From SOKG01 sp964502665 (GTDB lineage: Bacteria > Chloroflexota > Dehalococcoidia > SZUA-161), in the NCBI GenBank assembly GCA_964502665.1, contig CAZCXP010000003.1:1-49423 (forward strand): 49,423 nucleotides of DNA. The letters run 5' to 3'. Positions within the stretch are counted from its first letter, which is position 1, and the number at the start of each line of letters is the position of its first letter. Shown piece after piece: positions 35,132 through 43,885 of this stretch. The translations under genes were made by a program, and so were the position numbers. Below the pieces are notes generated by a model. It was not told the DNA's origin. It searched no databases and worked only from the letters and a program-made list of their open reading frames with translations.

Positions 35132-36338
35132 AGAAGCCGACATACAGATACTCGATGGCAATCATGCCGCAGCCCACGGGGCAAAGCTCAGCCGCGTCCA
35201 GGTGATCGCTGCCTACCCGATTACGCCCCAGTCGCCGGTCACCGAAACGCTCTCTGAATTTGTCGAAGGCGGGGACCTCGATGCTGAGTATATTGCCGTC
35301 GAGAGTGAGCACAGCGCCCTCGCTGTATGCACCTCGGCCTCTATCGTGGGCGCCAGAACCTTCACCGCCACCAGCTCACATGGCTTAGCCTATATGCACG
35401 AGATGCTGCACTGGGTTGCCGGGACGCGCCTTCCGGTTGTCCTCGCCTGCGTCAACCGCGCCATCGGAGCGCCCTGGAATGTGCTCAACGACCAGCAGGA
35501 CTCTATATCCCAGCGGGATACCGGCTGGATACAGATATACGCTCGAAACAACCAGGATATACTGGATTCAGTGATCCAGGCTTACAAGATCGCGGAGTCG
35601 GTCTACGTGCCGGTTATGGTCTGCTACGACGGTTACATTTTATCTCACACTGAAATGCCGGTGGCTGTGCCGTCGCAGGAGGACGTGGACAGGTTCCTAC
35701 CCCGGTACAAGCCCCACACGGTGCTGGACCCGGCCAATCCCAAGAACTATAACCTGGTAACCCTGGCGAATCCCAGGGTAAACGCCGAGGGCGTGCTCTG
35801 CCATGGATACATGGAGTTGAGGTATCTCCTCCAGGAGGCTTTGCAAGACTCAAGGGAAACGATATCCAGAGTGGGCCGGGAGTTCGGCGAGTTGTTCGGA
35901 AGAGGCTACGCCAGCATGCTCTGGGAAGACAGAATGGATGATGCAGACATAGTCATTGTAGCTATGGGCAGCCTGGCGATGGAGGCCATAGTGGCGGCAA
36001 ACATGCTTCGAGAGAAAGGCCACAAGGCGGGTGTCCTCGGCTTGAGGGTGTTCAGGCCGTTTCCCAAAGCCGATGTGGTTAAGGCACTGGGCAAGTCCCG
36101 CCTCGTCGTGGTTTTCGATAAGAATGTCAGCTACGGCTCGGAAGGGGCTACCTGCTCCGAAATCAAGTCAGCCCTCTACGGAAGCGGCGCAAATGCGGTA
36201 ATACGAAACTTTATCGTCGGACTGGGTGGCCGTGACGTTAAAGCCAGGGAGCTGGCAGACGCGGTAACCAAGTCGCTGCCATCGCTAGAAGAAGGCGTCC
36301 TAAACAGAGAGTATCCCGAGTGGATTTGTTATATTTGA
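35115..36338 (+). CDS. 2-oxoacid:ferredoxin oxidoreductase, alpha subunit, non-AUG start
   Basis: About 407 residues if read from CTG 35115. The first ATG/GTG/TTG-type start (GTG 35202) would remove conserved sequence: in frame upstream, GNHAAAHGAKLSRVQ precedes VIAAYPITPQSPVTE, exactly the normal alpha-chain N-terminus. Upstream there is only CTG (35115, 7 bases after AGGAG) or ATT (35112), so a non-AUG start coupled to the delta gene is likely. Other features: YIAVESEHSAL, the C-terminal domain III/II region with VIVAMGSLAMEAIVAANMLREKG and VLGLRVFRPFP, then KNVSYGSEGATCSEIKSALYG. It binds the pyrimidine side of thiamine diphosphate with the beta chain. Confidence 0.85.
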   Translation: MKKVDREADIQILDGNHAAAHGAKLSRVQVIAAYPITPQSPVTETLSEFVEGGDLDAEYIAVESEHSALAVCTSASIVGARTFTATSSHGLAYMHEMLHWVAGTRLPVVLACVNRAIGAPWNVLNDQQDSISQRDTGWIQIYARNNQDILDSVIQAYKIAESVYVPVMVCYDGYILSHTEMPVAVPSQEDVDRFLPRYKPHTVLDPANPKNYNLVTLANPRVNAEGVLCHGYMELRYLLQEALQDSRETISRVGREFGELFGRGYASMLWEDRMDDADIVIVAMGSLAMEAIVAANMLREKGHKAGVLGLRVFRPFPKADVVKALGKSRLVVVFDKNVSYGSEGATCSEIKSALYGSGANAVIRNFIVGLGGRDVKARELADAVTKSLPSLEEGVLNREYPEWICYI

Positions 36339-36351
36339 GAGGGCACGCGCA

Positions 36352-37272
36352 TTGAAGACCAGTGCAGTCAACCTGACCGAAACCGAATATCTGCTGCCGG
36401 GCAACAGGCTCTGCGCCGGCTGCGCTGTATCCCTCGCCTACCGTCATATTCTAAAAGCGCTGGAAGGGCAAGCTATCGTGACCGTGCCAGCCAGTTGCCT
36501 CACGGTGCTGCATGGCATGTATCCGGTAACAGCCGTTAACGTTCCCTGTGTAAATACGCCATTCGCCTCCACCGGGGCATCGGCTACCGGCCTGGTTGCC
36601 GGGTTGAAAGCCCTGGGCAGGAAGGGATTGACTGTACTGGCAATCGCGGGCGATGGCGGCACACACGACATAGGAATCCAGGCATTGAGTGGCGCTGCCG
36701 AAAGAGGGGGCGATTTCATCTATATCTGCTACGACAATGAAGGCTACATGAACACCGGCAATCAGCGCTCAGGCTCAACTCCCCTGGGCGCTATTTCGGG
36801 TACTACCCCTATCCTGGGCAAGCAGCAGAACCAGAAAGATATGACCGCGATAATGGAAGCGCACGGCATCCCCTACGTTGCCACCGCCAATGCTTCCTAT
36901 CCCCTGGACCTTTACGAAAAGGTCAGGAAAGCGAGGGCAATAGAGGGAACCAGGTTCATACACGTATTCACACCCTGCCCCCCAGGATGGGGCTTCCCCT
37001 TCAGTGACACCATCGGAATCGGCCAGCTCGCGGTACAAACCGGTTGGGATGTGCTCTATGAGGTTGAAGGCGGCGTTTTCCGCCTCACCTCGGCCAGCGA
37101 ATCCATTGCCCGGAAGGGGAATCTAAGGCCATTGAGAGAATATCTCATGGAACAAGGAAGGTTCAGGGACATTAACGAAGAGCAGATTGATGAGCTGCAG
37201 GGCTGGGTAAATGCCCGGTGGCAGCGTTTCCAGGAGCGGTTAGCCAGAACCAGGCACCATGAGCGAGCGTAG
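36352..37272 (+). CDS. 2-oxoacid:ferredoxin oxidoreductase, beta subunit
   Basis: 306 residues with a TTG start after GAGAGGG. The Cys pair NRLCAGCAVS near residue 21 and a later Cys in VPASCLTVLHG supply ligands for the proximal [4Fe-4S] cluster. The thiamine-diphosphate/Mg motif is GDGGTHDIGIQALSGAAERG, then YDNEGYMNTGNQRSG. The C-terminal FIHVFTPCPPGWGFP is typical of the beta chain. With alpha it forms the active site that decarboxylates a 2-oxoacid to acyl-CoA. It is last in the operon and is followed at once by a perfect hairpin (37274-37293). Confidence 0.92.
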   Translation: MKTSAVNLTETEYLLPGNRLCAGCAVSLAYRHILKALEGQAIVTVPASCLTVLHGMYPVTAVNVPCVNTPFASTGASATGLVAGLKALGRKGLTVLAIAGDGGTHDIGIQALSGAAERGGDFIYICYDNEGYMNTGNQRSGSTPLGAISGTTPILGKQQNQKDMTAIMEAHGIPYVATANASYPLDLYEKVRKARAIEGTRFIHVFTPCPPGWGFPFSDTIGIGQLAVQTGWDVLYEVEGGVFRLTSASESIARKGNLRPLREYLMEQGRFRDINEEQIDELQGWVNARWQRFQERLARTRHHERA

Positions 37273-37273
37273 C

Positions 37274-37322
37274 GTTGCCACTCCTGTGGCAACGAATTGG
37301 TCGTCGTGACAGGAGTCACGAC
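37274..37322. repeat. Two adjacent perfect hairpins after the beta subunit gene
   Basis: GTTGCCAC-TCCT-GTGGCAAC (37274-37293), then GTCGTGAC-AGGA-GTCACGAC (37303-37322), with outer AGCGT/ACGCT complementarity. The two loops are reverse complements of each other (TCCT and AGGA). The first stem starts two bases after the stop and may act as a terminator, although no T tract follows. Confidence 0.6.
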
Positions 37323-37357
37323 GCTACCGATAAGCGTTCAGCCGTCAGCTATCGGCA

Positions 37358-37402
37358 AATCCCCCTGAATCCCCCTTTTCCAAAGGGGGACTGAGGGGGA
37401 TT
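37358..37402. repeat. Two-block C5/G5 palindrome
   Basis: AATCCCCCT ... TCCCCCTTT-TCC-AAAGGGGGA ... AGGGGGATT: nested 9-base arms in two blocks with 3-base bulges on both sides. This type of AATCCCCCT/AGGGGGATT palindrome is widespread between genes in several phyla. Confidence 0.6.
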
Positions 37403-37661
37403 CTCTGACCTTCTTGATTGACGAAGCCGTATGCTGAAAGCGGTATTGGTTCCTGGAAACGGCACGGGAGAGGTGAAGCTTGGAGAGATCGCACCGAAAA
37501 TGTAATAACTTCGTAACTTTTTGCCCCCTCATTTTATGACTTCTTAATTCCGAATCCCTATAATTAGGTCGTCCGGTTTTCCTCCAGAACTTCTACCGCG
37601 ATGAGCGGCGGACCTCTGATAGGGGCAGGACCTTCATCCTGTCCCCTTTGTGTGTCTGGCG

Positions 37662-37685
37662 TCGCGAGGTCGATAGACCTCGCGA
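37662..37685. repeat. Perfect hairpin TCGCGAGGTC
   Basis: TCGCGAGGTC-GATA-GACCTCGCGA, a 10-base stem with a 4-base loop, 20 bases upstream of the mutase promoter. Confidence 0.55.
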
Positions 37686-37705
37686 TCGTTGGGGCCTTCT
37701 GATTG

Positions 37706-37735
37706 TTGACATTTCTGCGGTGGATGGTCTATCCT
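37706..37735 (+). promoter_or_regulatory. Candidate promoter of the mutase gene
   Basis: TTGACA at 37706-37711, 18-base spacer, TATCCT at 37730-37735, leader about 90 bases. Confidence 0.45.
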
Positions 37736-37830
37736 CGACACCAAATCCAGCGTGACAGGCTATGAGGACTATCATCTTGAAGGCATTCAATCCAGGGAAG
37801 GAATAGAAAAGTGACTGGGGGTTGATGGTC

Positions 37831-39507
37831 ATGTTTGACAGAGAGAAAATCGAGGCGATAAAGAGCAACAGGCGCAGGTGGGAGGAAGAAGTGCTGCAGG
37901 GGTCTTTGGAGGCCCTGCCGGAGTCCCAGGATTCCTTTACCACCATCTCCGGTCTGGAGGTAAAGAGGCTGTACACCCCCGAGGACATCAGCGACCTCGA
38001 CTATGTACAGGAACTGGGGTTTCCCGGCCAGTATCCCTTCACCAGGGGGATTCATCCCACTATGTACCGCGCCAGGCCCTGGACGATGCGGATGTTCTCC
38101 GGCCTGGGGACCGCTGAGGACAGCAACCGGCGCTTCAAATACCTCCTGGAACAGGGTGAGAGCGGTCTGAGCGTCGCCTTTGACTTCCCAACCATAATGG
38201 GGTACTGCAGCGATAACCCCGCGGCCTATGGCGAGTGCGGGAAATGTGGGGTGGCTATCGACACCTTGAAGGACATGGAGATCCTCTTCGATGGGATTCC
38301 GCTGGACAGGGTCACCACTTCTATGACCATCAATCCTCCGGCGGCGGTGCTGCTGGCGATGTACATCGTCACGGCTGAGAAGCAGGGCGTTGCCAGGAAC
38401 CAGCTCCAGGGCACCATCCAGAACGACATGCTGAAGGAATTCATCGCCCAGAAGAGCTTCATGCTCCCGCCGGAGCCATCTCTGCGCATCCTCGTCGACA
38501 CCGTGGATTACTGCACCAGAGAGGTCCCCAGTTGGAACACCATCAGTATCAGCGGCTACCACATCAGGGAGGCAGGTTCCACCGCGGTCCAGGAGCTCGC
38601 CTTTACCTTGGCCGATGGGCTTACCTATGTCCAGGCCTGCATCGACCGCGGGATGGATGTAGATGAATTCGCCCCCAGGCTGTCCTTCTTTTTCAATGCC
38701 CATATCGACTTCTTCGAGGAGATCGCCAAGTATAGGGCAGCACGGCGCATGTGGGCCAAATTCATGCGTGAGCGTTTCCAGGCGAAGAATCCCCGCTCCT
38801 GGATGTTGCGCTTCCACACCCAGACTGCGGGGTGCTCCCTCACCGCCCAGCAGCCCTACAACAATGTGGTTCGCACGGCCTATGAGGCCCTGGCCGCGGT
38901 CCTTGGCGGGACCCAATCGCTCCATACCAACTCCGCAGATGAGGTCCTGGCTCTGCCATCCGAGGGAGCTGTGACCGTTGCCCTGCGAACCCAACAGATC
39001 CTGGCCGAGGAGACAGGGGTCATCAACACGATAGATCCGCTGGCCGGTTCCTACTTCGTAGAGTCCCTCACAGATAGGCTTGAGGAAGAGGCGATGAGGT
39101 ACATTGACAAGATAGAGGCCATGGGAGGGATGCTTGCCGCCATCGAGAAGGGATACCCACAAAGGGAGATAGCCGATGCCGCTTATAAGTTTCAACAGCA
39201 TATAGACATGAAGAAACGAACCCTGGTAGGGGTCAACAAATATGTCACCGATCACCTTCCGGTGGACATATTGAAGATCGATCCTGACGTGGAGAGGAAG
39301 CAGATCGCCAGGCTCCACGAGGTGAAACAGACAAGGGACAACAGAGAAGTTGAGCGAAGCCTGGAAGAGCTTCACCGCGCCGCCGAGGGGCAGGAGAACC
39401 TGATGTCGCCTATTATCGAGTGTGTCAGGGGGTACGCCACAATTCAGGAGATCTGCGATGTCCTCAGGGAAGTCTTCGGGACGTATCGAGACCCAGGGAT
39501 ATTCTAG
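37831..39507 (+). CDS. Methylmalonyl-CoA mutase family protein, large (catalytic) chain
   Basis: 558 residues from ATG 37831, which lies 9 bases after GGGGG; an ATG two codons earlier is an alternative. It is the substrate-binding TIM barrel of B12-dependent acyl-CoA mutases: FTRGIHPTMYRARPWTMRMFSG, then ESGLSVAFDFPTIMGYCSDNP, GTIQNDMLKEF, PPEPSLRILVD and RFHTQTAGCSLTAQQPYNN. The Tyr in MYRARPW and the Arg in EPSLRI agree with methylmalonyl- rather than isobutyryl-CoA mutases (from memory, moderate weight). The chain ends without the C-terminal B12-binding domain, so it needs a separate small subunit, as in two-gene archaeal-type enzymes; that gene is not in this window. Confidence 0.9.
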   Translation: MFDREKIEAIKSNRRRWEEEVLQGSLEALPESQDSFTTISGLEVKRLYTPEDISDLDYVQELGFPGQYPFTRGIHPTMYRARPWTMRMFSGLGTAEDSNRRFKYLLEQGESGLSVAFDFPTIMGYCSDNPAAYGECGKCGVAIDTLKDMEILFDGIPLDRVTTSMTINPPAAVLLAMYIVTAEKQGVARNQLQGTIQNDMLKEFIAQKSFMLPPEPSLRILVDTVDYCTREVPSWNTISISGYHIREAGSTAVQELAFTLADGLTYVQACIDRGMDVDEFAPRLSFFFNAHIDFFEEIAKYRAARRMWAKFMRERFQAKNPRSWMLRFHTQTAGCSLTAQQPYNNVVRTAYEALAAVLGGTQSLHTNSADEVLALPSEGAVTVALRTQQILAEETGVINTIDPLAGSYFVESLTDRLEEEAMRYIDKIEAMGGMLAAIEKGYPQREIADAAYKFQQHIDMKKRTLVGVNKYVTDHLPVDILKIDPDVERKQIARLHEVKQTRDNREVERSLEELHRAAEGQENLMSPIIECVRGYATIQEICDVLREVFGTYRDPGIF

Positions 39508-39573
39508 CCGCGGGACCTGCTACGTCGCGCTTTCGCATTCTCGTACTGCTACCCCCATTGGCTCTGGTAGCAT

Positions 39574-40266
39574 CTATTCGGAGCCCGGATAGAGAACAGC
39601 CAATATCTTGGTTGCGCCACTGCCGACGCATCTGACAAGATGAGGCTGGCTTGAATCGTAGTAGACCGCGTCCCCAGGCCCGAGGACCTCAGTTTGATCC
39701 CCGACTCGGGCCATCATTTGTCCCTCCAGGACAAAAAGAAACTCTTGACCATCGTGCGTGGAAGGCTCTTCAACGTCGGTAGGCGATAGGGTGACGATAA
39801 AAGGCTCCATCAATCGGTTCGCCTTCTCTGGAGCTAGCGATTCGTAAGAGTACCCGCTCCGTTCCCTCTTTTTCTCGCCGTGCCTGGCAACGGGGCGACG
39901 CTGGTCAGCACGCACTACGGTCATAGGTCTGTCGACCCCGGGAGAGATGAAGTAGCCCATCTTGGTTTCCAGCGCTTTGCCCAGCTTCACCAACTCACCC
40001 AGGGGGGGAATCACTTCATTCGATTCCACCCGCTTCAAAGCATCCACGTTTATTCCCGTGCGGCTGCCCACATCCTGAAGGGTGAGACCACGCATTTCGC
40101 GAGCATTCCTAACCCGGTCGCCCAGCAATTCACCTGCCTTAGTCCGAGCAGCAGGTTGCCCCAGCTGAGATGAGTCAGTCAGAAAGTCCTCAGCCCCTGT
40201 GAACCCTCTTTGAGACGCCCTCGATGTGCGACGGGCGCTAACGCGCTTCGCCTTCTTCTCTTCCAT
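39574..40266 (-). CDS. XRE-family regulator with C-terminal cupin
   Basis: 230 residues from the ATG at 40266 (GGAGGGAGAAG upstream). A basic N-terminal tail of about 45 residues precedes a helix-turn-helix of the Cro/C1 type (LGDRVRNAREMRGLTLQDVGSRTGI, then LKRVESNEVIPPLGELVKLGKALE). The C-terminal cupin has QEFLFVLEGQMMARVGDQ and LGPGDAVYYDSSQPHLVRC, a small-molecule sensing barrel. Such regulators often control neighbouring catabolic genes; here the nearest cluster is the electron-transfer operon upstream on the same strand, and the two promoters share a core (see findings). The ligand is unknown. Confidence 0.88.
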   Translation of the reverse strand: MEEKKAKRVSARRTSRASQRGFTGAEDFLTDSSQLGQPAARTKAGELLGDRVRNAREMRGLTLQDVGSRTGINVDALKRVESNEVIPPLGELVKLGKALETKMGYFISPGVDRPMTVVRADQRRPVARHGEKKRERSGYSYESLAPEKANRLMEPFIVTLSPTDVEEPSTHDGQEFLFVLEGQMMARVGDQTEVLGPGDAVYYDSSQPHLVRCVGSGATKILAVLYPGSE

Positions 40267-40384
40267 TTCGCTTCTCCCTCCTTCATTAGCGCGCACCCTC
40301 CATAAAGCTACACGGCACGATGCACACTCGGCTGCAGCGCCTGGCTCAGCTTGTCCAACTGCTGAGGAGCAGCAAAGTCTGGCT

Positions 40385-40414
40385 ATCTTACACCCCAGGC
40401 TTGCTGGCTGTCAA
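40385..40414 (-). promoter_or_regulatory. Promoter of the XRE-cupin regulator
   Basis: Minus strand TTGACA (40409-40414), 18-base spacer, TAAGAT (40385-40390). The upstream part reads CTTGACAGCCAGC, the same 13 bases as in the promoter of the operon at 46891-46920. Confidence 0.5.
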
Positions 40415-40558
40415 GCCGTTTGACAGGCTCAGAACTGGCTCCTAGCGAGGTTGGGGTGAACGACCTAGGGTACCCTGGCCGAGCAGCGAGTTATCTTGGT
40501 CATGGAGCAGCAGGCGACGGACACCACATGCTCTTGAGCTCACTCGGAGGTTGGTCTA

Positions 40559-40837
40559 TCAGCCTTTTTGGTAGACGATGCCGTATCCCGCCGGCGGGAA
40601 GGTGAACTGAATCGCGTCGTAGTCGCATACGGTATAGCAGGACGCGCACTCAGTACAGAATCTTTTGTAGTCCTTTGCCAGCACCGCCTTGCCGCCACGT
40701 ACTTTCCACAGGTCCATGCCGCAGATTATCACACAGTCCTTGCATCCCACACACTTCTCATGGTCTACGGAGATGAAATCCTCTGGCGACTCGATCACGG
40801 TTACCAGTCCTCTTTTGTCAATGGCGTACTTATCCAT
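40559..40837 (-). CDS. fixX: FixX-like ferredoxin
   Basis: 92 residues from the ATG at 40837, preceded by GGAGGGAAG; a longer open frame overlaps the fixC gene and is not coding. Two Cys clusters are visible: CVGCKDCVIICG (Cys at about 29-39) and CTECASCYTVCDYDAI. FixX proteins are the iron-sulfur partner of FixC in electron-transfer-flavoprotein:quinone oxidoreductase-like complexes. The gene starts two bases after the fixC stop. Confidence 0.82.
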   Translation of the reverse strand: MDKYAIDKRGLVTVIESPEDFISVDHEKCVGCKDCVIICGMDLWKVRGGKAVLAKDYKRFCTECASCYTVCDYDAIQFTFPPAGYGIVYQKG

Positions 40838-40839
40838 GC

Positions 40840-42231
40840 TTACTTCCCTCCCGTGGTCGCTTGCATCATGGTTTGGAGCATTGGCGCCATCGTCCTCATA
40901 CCCGCCAGGAAATCGGTGAGCTTCTCTCTTGAGGCTTCTTCGGCTATGGGCAAATAGTAGCGCGCAAAGAAAAGCAGCTGCGGTATCATATCTATGAGTA
41001 TCGCGGGCAGGCGCAGCATGCCCTGTGCATGCGGCTCGGCCATGGTCAGCATTCCGTAGAACATGGCGTCGGCCAGATTGTCGAACAGATCGTAGAAGGT
41101 CTGGGAGGTCCACTCCGAAAAGAAGTCCCTGAGCACGGTTCCGGCTGTGAAGTCAACGCCCACCGGCGATGCTTTGAGCTGTTCCATATACTGTTTGAGG
41201 TACGCTTTGGAGAAGTCCTTGTCCATATGCGCGCGCTGGGCGACCTGAGCGGCCAGCCTCGACGAGTACATCGCCTGCCACACACCCTCGGCCATGAACG
41301 GCTCCGGAACTCCTGCGGCATCGCCGGTAAGCATGAGACCACCGGTGTAGATTCTCTCGTTGAATGTTTTCAGCCAGGGCAGGAAGTGTAGCTGGAACTC
41401 GCGGGGCTTGGCGCGAGTGGCCTTGATCAGCCGCTGGATGAAATCGAGATGCACGTTGTCCATGACCGACCTGGTGGACAAATTGCGGCCCGCGTCCACC
41501 TCGCTCTGCAGCGTCTTGGCCGGGCGGGAGCCAACGTGGAACCCGTTTCGGAAGACGCAGGCATATCCCCCTCGATCCGGTCCCATGAAAATATGCACGT
41601 TAGTGTCCCCGCAATACTCCGCGATTCGCTCGGGGTCAGCCTCGAAGTCAACGGTGGCCAGCACGGTGACCTGATCTTTATCCCACTTCTTTCTGAGTCC
41701 GGCCTTTTGGGCCGTCAGTGAGTGAGCGCCGTCAGCAGCGATGACCACCGGCGCCCGGTACTCATTGCCTTCATGGTCTACTACACCTACGACGTTTTCT
41801 CCGTCGCGGATCACGTTGGTCGCCAGAGTGGCGAGCTTGAGCTCCGCGCCCGCGGAGGTGGCCTTCTCTGCCATCCACTGGTCGAACTCCGGCCGGTACA
41901 TCATCTGCACCATATACTCGCTGGCTTGGGGGTAGCTCCTGCGCTTGGGCGGTGTCAGGCCCCAGGTCATCCGGTCGCCGTTGGAAGGCTTGGGTTGCAC
42001 GATGTGCATTACGCCGAACTCAGTTGGCCAGAGCGAGGGCACGTCCAGGTTCTTGATGTAGTCGAAATCCCGAGCGGCCTTAGGCGAGAGGCCGAAACCC
42101 GACGAGTTCTTCTCGCCGCAGAACCTGCCGCGCTCGAGAATGACCACTTTGAGTCCGTGGTCGGCGGCCTCTTTGGCTGCGGCGCTGCCCCCTGGGCCGC
42201 CCCCCACTACAATCAGATCATAGCTGCTCAT
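40840..42231 (-). CDS. fixC: FixC-like FAD-dependent oxidoreductase (ETF:quinone oxidoreductase family)
   Basis: 463 residues. The N-terminal FAD-binding Rossmann motif is DLIVVGGGPGGSAAAKEAADHGLKVVILERG, and the second FAD motif GGLMLTGDAAGVPEPFMAEGVWQAM places it in the FixC/geranylgeranyl-reductase-like flavoprotein group. Expected role: take electrons from a flavoprotein or Fe-S donor and pass them to quinone, with FixX as partner. No electron-transfer flavoprotein genes (fixAB) are beside it; instead two FAD oxidases and a CCG-domain Fe-S protein lie upstream in the operon. GGGAGG precedes the ATG. Confidence 0.88.
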   Translation of the reverse strand: MSSYDLIVVGGGPGGSAAAKEAADHGLKVVILERGRFCGEKNSSGFGLSPKAARDFDYIKNLDVPSLWPTEFGVMHIVQPKPSNGDRMTWGLTPPKRRSYPQASEYMVQMMYRPEFDQWMAEKATSAGAELKLATLATNVIRDGENVVGVVDHEGNEYRAPVVIAADGAHSLTAQKAGLRKKWDKDQVTVLATVDFEADPERIAEYCGDTNVHIFMGPDRGGYACVFRNGFHVGSRPAKTLQSEVDAGRNLSTRSVMDNVHLDFIQRLIKATRAKPREFQLHFLPWLKTFNERIYTGGLMLTGDAAGVPEPFMAEGVWQAMYSSRLAAQVAQRAHMDKDFSKAYLKQYMEQLKASPVGVDFTAGTVLRDFFSEWTSQTFYDLFDNLADAMFYGMLTMAEPHAQGMLRLPAILIDMIPQLLFFARYYLPIAEEASREKLTDFLAGMRTMAPMLQTMMQATTGGK

Positions 42232-42291
42232 CTGGTCCTCCCTTCGGATGCTAGAATCCGTCGCTGATTGTGTTTGAGTGCCCGAACCATA

Positions 42292-43857
42292 TCATTCCTC
42301 AGGTGATGCATAGGCGGTGGGATCTGCCGTATTGTTCGGGTCAAACTCTCTTTTGATCCTGCGCAGCCAGGTATCATAGTTGAAGCACGCCGGGCCGAAC
42401 GCCCCGTGCTTGCCCATGCCCACCTGCGATATCTGAAAGATGGGCGAGCCAAGCTTCTTGTCCAAGCACACCTGGTTTGACTCAACCAGGTACTGGTAGG
42501 CGCCTTCGGCGGATTCGTCGTCGTGGTGGTCGTACATGATCAGCATTTCCGTGTAGGCAAGGTGGCCCTGGTCAAACACCAGTGTTGCGGAGTTGTCGGC
42601 TCCATCGTCCATGATCACGCCCTTCTCGATGTACTTCTCTTTGAGTTCTGTACCAGCCTTGATCTGGTTCATGGCAAGGTCTGCGGTATCCATCGCGCCG
42701 AAGGATGTGTTGAAGCCACCTGTGGTGCGGAAGCATGATCGGACGACCGCGTCCACCTTGACAACGGCCGTCGCTGTCTGCTCCTGCATCTCCGGGGTCT
42801 CGGATATGGGTGAGGACTGGCCGCCGGTCTCCTCGAGAATCTGCGTGAGTACCTTCTGCTGATACTCATACTCCCCCTCCGAGTTGGCGAAGATCACGAA
42901 GAGGAAGGCGTATTTCAGCATCTGCTGAAGCATTCCGCTGTTCCAGGTGTTGACGTAGTCTGCTCCTGCGGTCATCTGCAGGCCCACAAAGGAGGGGCTG
43001 AGCCTCGAGATGAAATAGCCGATCTCTGCCTCGCCCAGCTTGAGGGCCGCCTCGGTGAGTTTTTCAAGGGTGGGGAAACTGAACAGCGAGGCCTTGAACA
43101 ACTTGATCGGTTCATTGAGCACGTAGTTAGGCGGGACTCTCTTCATCTCGAGTTCAGGCGGTCCGTTCCAATGAAACAGCTTAACCGCGCATTTAGTAAA
43201 AACACCCAGGCCTCCCCACGCCCCCTCCCAGCCTCGCATAATGCCACGCAGGCTGGGGCCCGGGCCATCGCCGCAGAACCAGCCCGACCCCGCGCCAAGC
43301 GATCCAAGCTTGAGCACTTCACCGGTAGGCAGCACCCATTCCACTCCAAGCAGGTTGCGGCCGCTGACACCCATGCTCAGTCCATCGGGCCCGTAGCCGA
43401 CGACAGAAGTTGCGCTGGCCAGCACCGACGTATTGGACCCGGCGCCGATGATGTGGCAGTTGAGCCCTTTCCTCATTGCCTCAACCTGGAGCTGCGTGCA
43501 GATCACGTGCGGCTCCACCACGGCAAACATATTCTTTTCGTCGATCTCGAGGATGCGGTTCATGCGGCGCAGGTCCAGTGACACCGCGCCTTCGACCCCC
43601 GGCAGGTTGTGAATCCCCCAGCCGGTGCTCATCGCCTTGAAAACAATGTGATATCTGTTGCAGACCTTGGCTATCGCCACCACCTCATCCGTGCTCGCGG
43701 GCAGGATCACGGCCGCGGGCGAGATGTCGGCCCACACCCCCTTCTTGGAGCCAAAGGGCTGGTACATATAGGACCTGAGGACTCCCGGATCGTCTGAGAT
43801 GTTTTCCGATCCAACAATAGATTCGAATAGCCGGTAAACGTCTTTGGAAAGCGCCAT
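42292..43857 (-). CDS. FAD-linked oxidase (GlcD/VAO-type), second copy
   Basis: 521 residues. The N-terminal PCMH-type FAD-binding domain has PAAVILPASTDEVVAIAKVCNRYHI, then GVEGAVSLDLRRMNRILEIDEKNMFAVVEPHVICTQL and GYGPDGLSMGVSGRNLLGVEWVLPTGEVLKLG. The C-terminal half is the substrate-cap domain, ending in PIFQISQVGMGKHGAFGPACFNYDTW. Family members oxidise 2-hydroxy acids, aromatic alcohols or similar; the substrate is not identified. It has GGGAGG before the ATG and lies between the Fe-S protein gene and fixC. It is only distantly similar to the FAD oxidase at 45210-46706. Confidence 0.85.
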   Translation of the reverse strand: MALSKDVYRLFESIVGSENISDDPGVLRSYMYQPFGSKKGVWADISPAAVILPASTDEVVAIAKVCNRYHIVFKAMSTGWGIHNLPGVEGAVSLDLRRMNRILEIDEKNMFAVVEPHVICTQLQVEAMRKGLNCHIIGAGSNTSVLASATSVVGYGPDGLSMGVSGRNLLGVEWVLPTGEVLKLGSLGAGSGWFCGDGPGPSLRGIMRGWEGAWGGLGVFTKCAVKLFHWNGPPELEMKRVPPNYVLNEPIKLFKASLFSFPTLEKLTEAALKLGEAEIGYFISRLSPSFVGLQMTAGADYVNTWNSGMLQQMLKYAFLFVIFANSEGEYEYQQKVLTQILEETGGQSSPISETPEMQEQTATAVVKVDAVVRSCFRTTGGFNTSFGAMDTADLAMNQIKAGTELKEKYIEKGVIMDDGADNSATLVFDQGHLAYTEMLIMYDHHDDESAEGAYQYLVESNQVCLDKKLGSPIFQISQVGMGKHGAFGPACFNYDTWLRRIKREFDPNNTADPTAYASPEE

Positions 43858-43885
43858 GATTGCCTCCCGTTCCTGGTTGAGTTAG

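Larger units (their letters stand above)
37273..37830. other. Intergenic region rich in palindromes
   Basis: About 560 bases between the beta subunit and the mutase. It is packed with short perfect hairpins (listed separately) and ends in a candidate mutase promoter. No open frame is convincing. Confidence 0.55.

Noticed and set aside
35202..35204. GTG as the start of the alpha subunit
   Set aside because: It would delete a conserved N-terminal strand-helix encoded in frame just upstream.
37729..39375. 548-residue open frame antisense to the mutase
   Set aside because: Shadow of a strongly conserved mutase on the other strand; its translation has no recognisable features.
40559..41113. Long (184-residue) form of the FixX frame
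   Set aside because: The N-terminal 92 residues overlap fixC and have no ferredoxin features; the ATG at 40837 has a strong ribosome-binding site.
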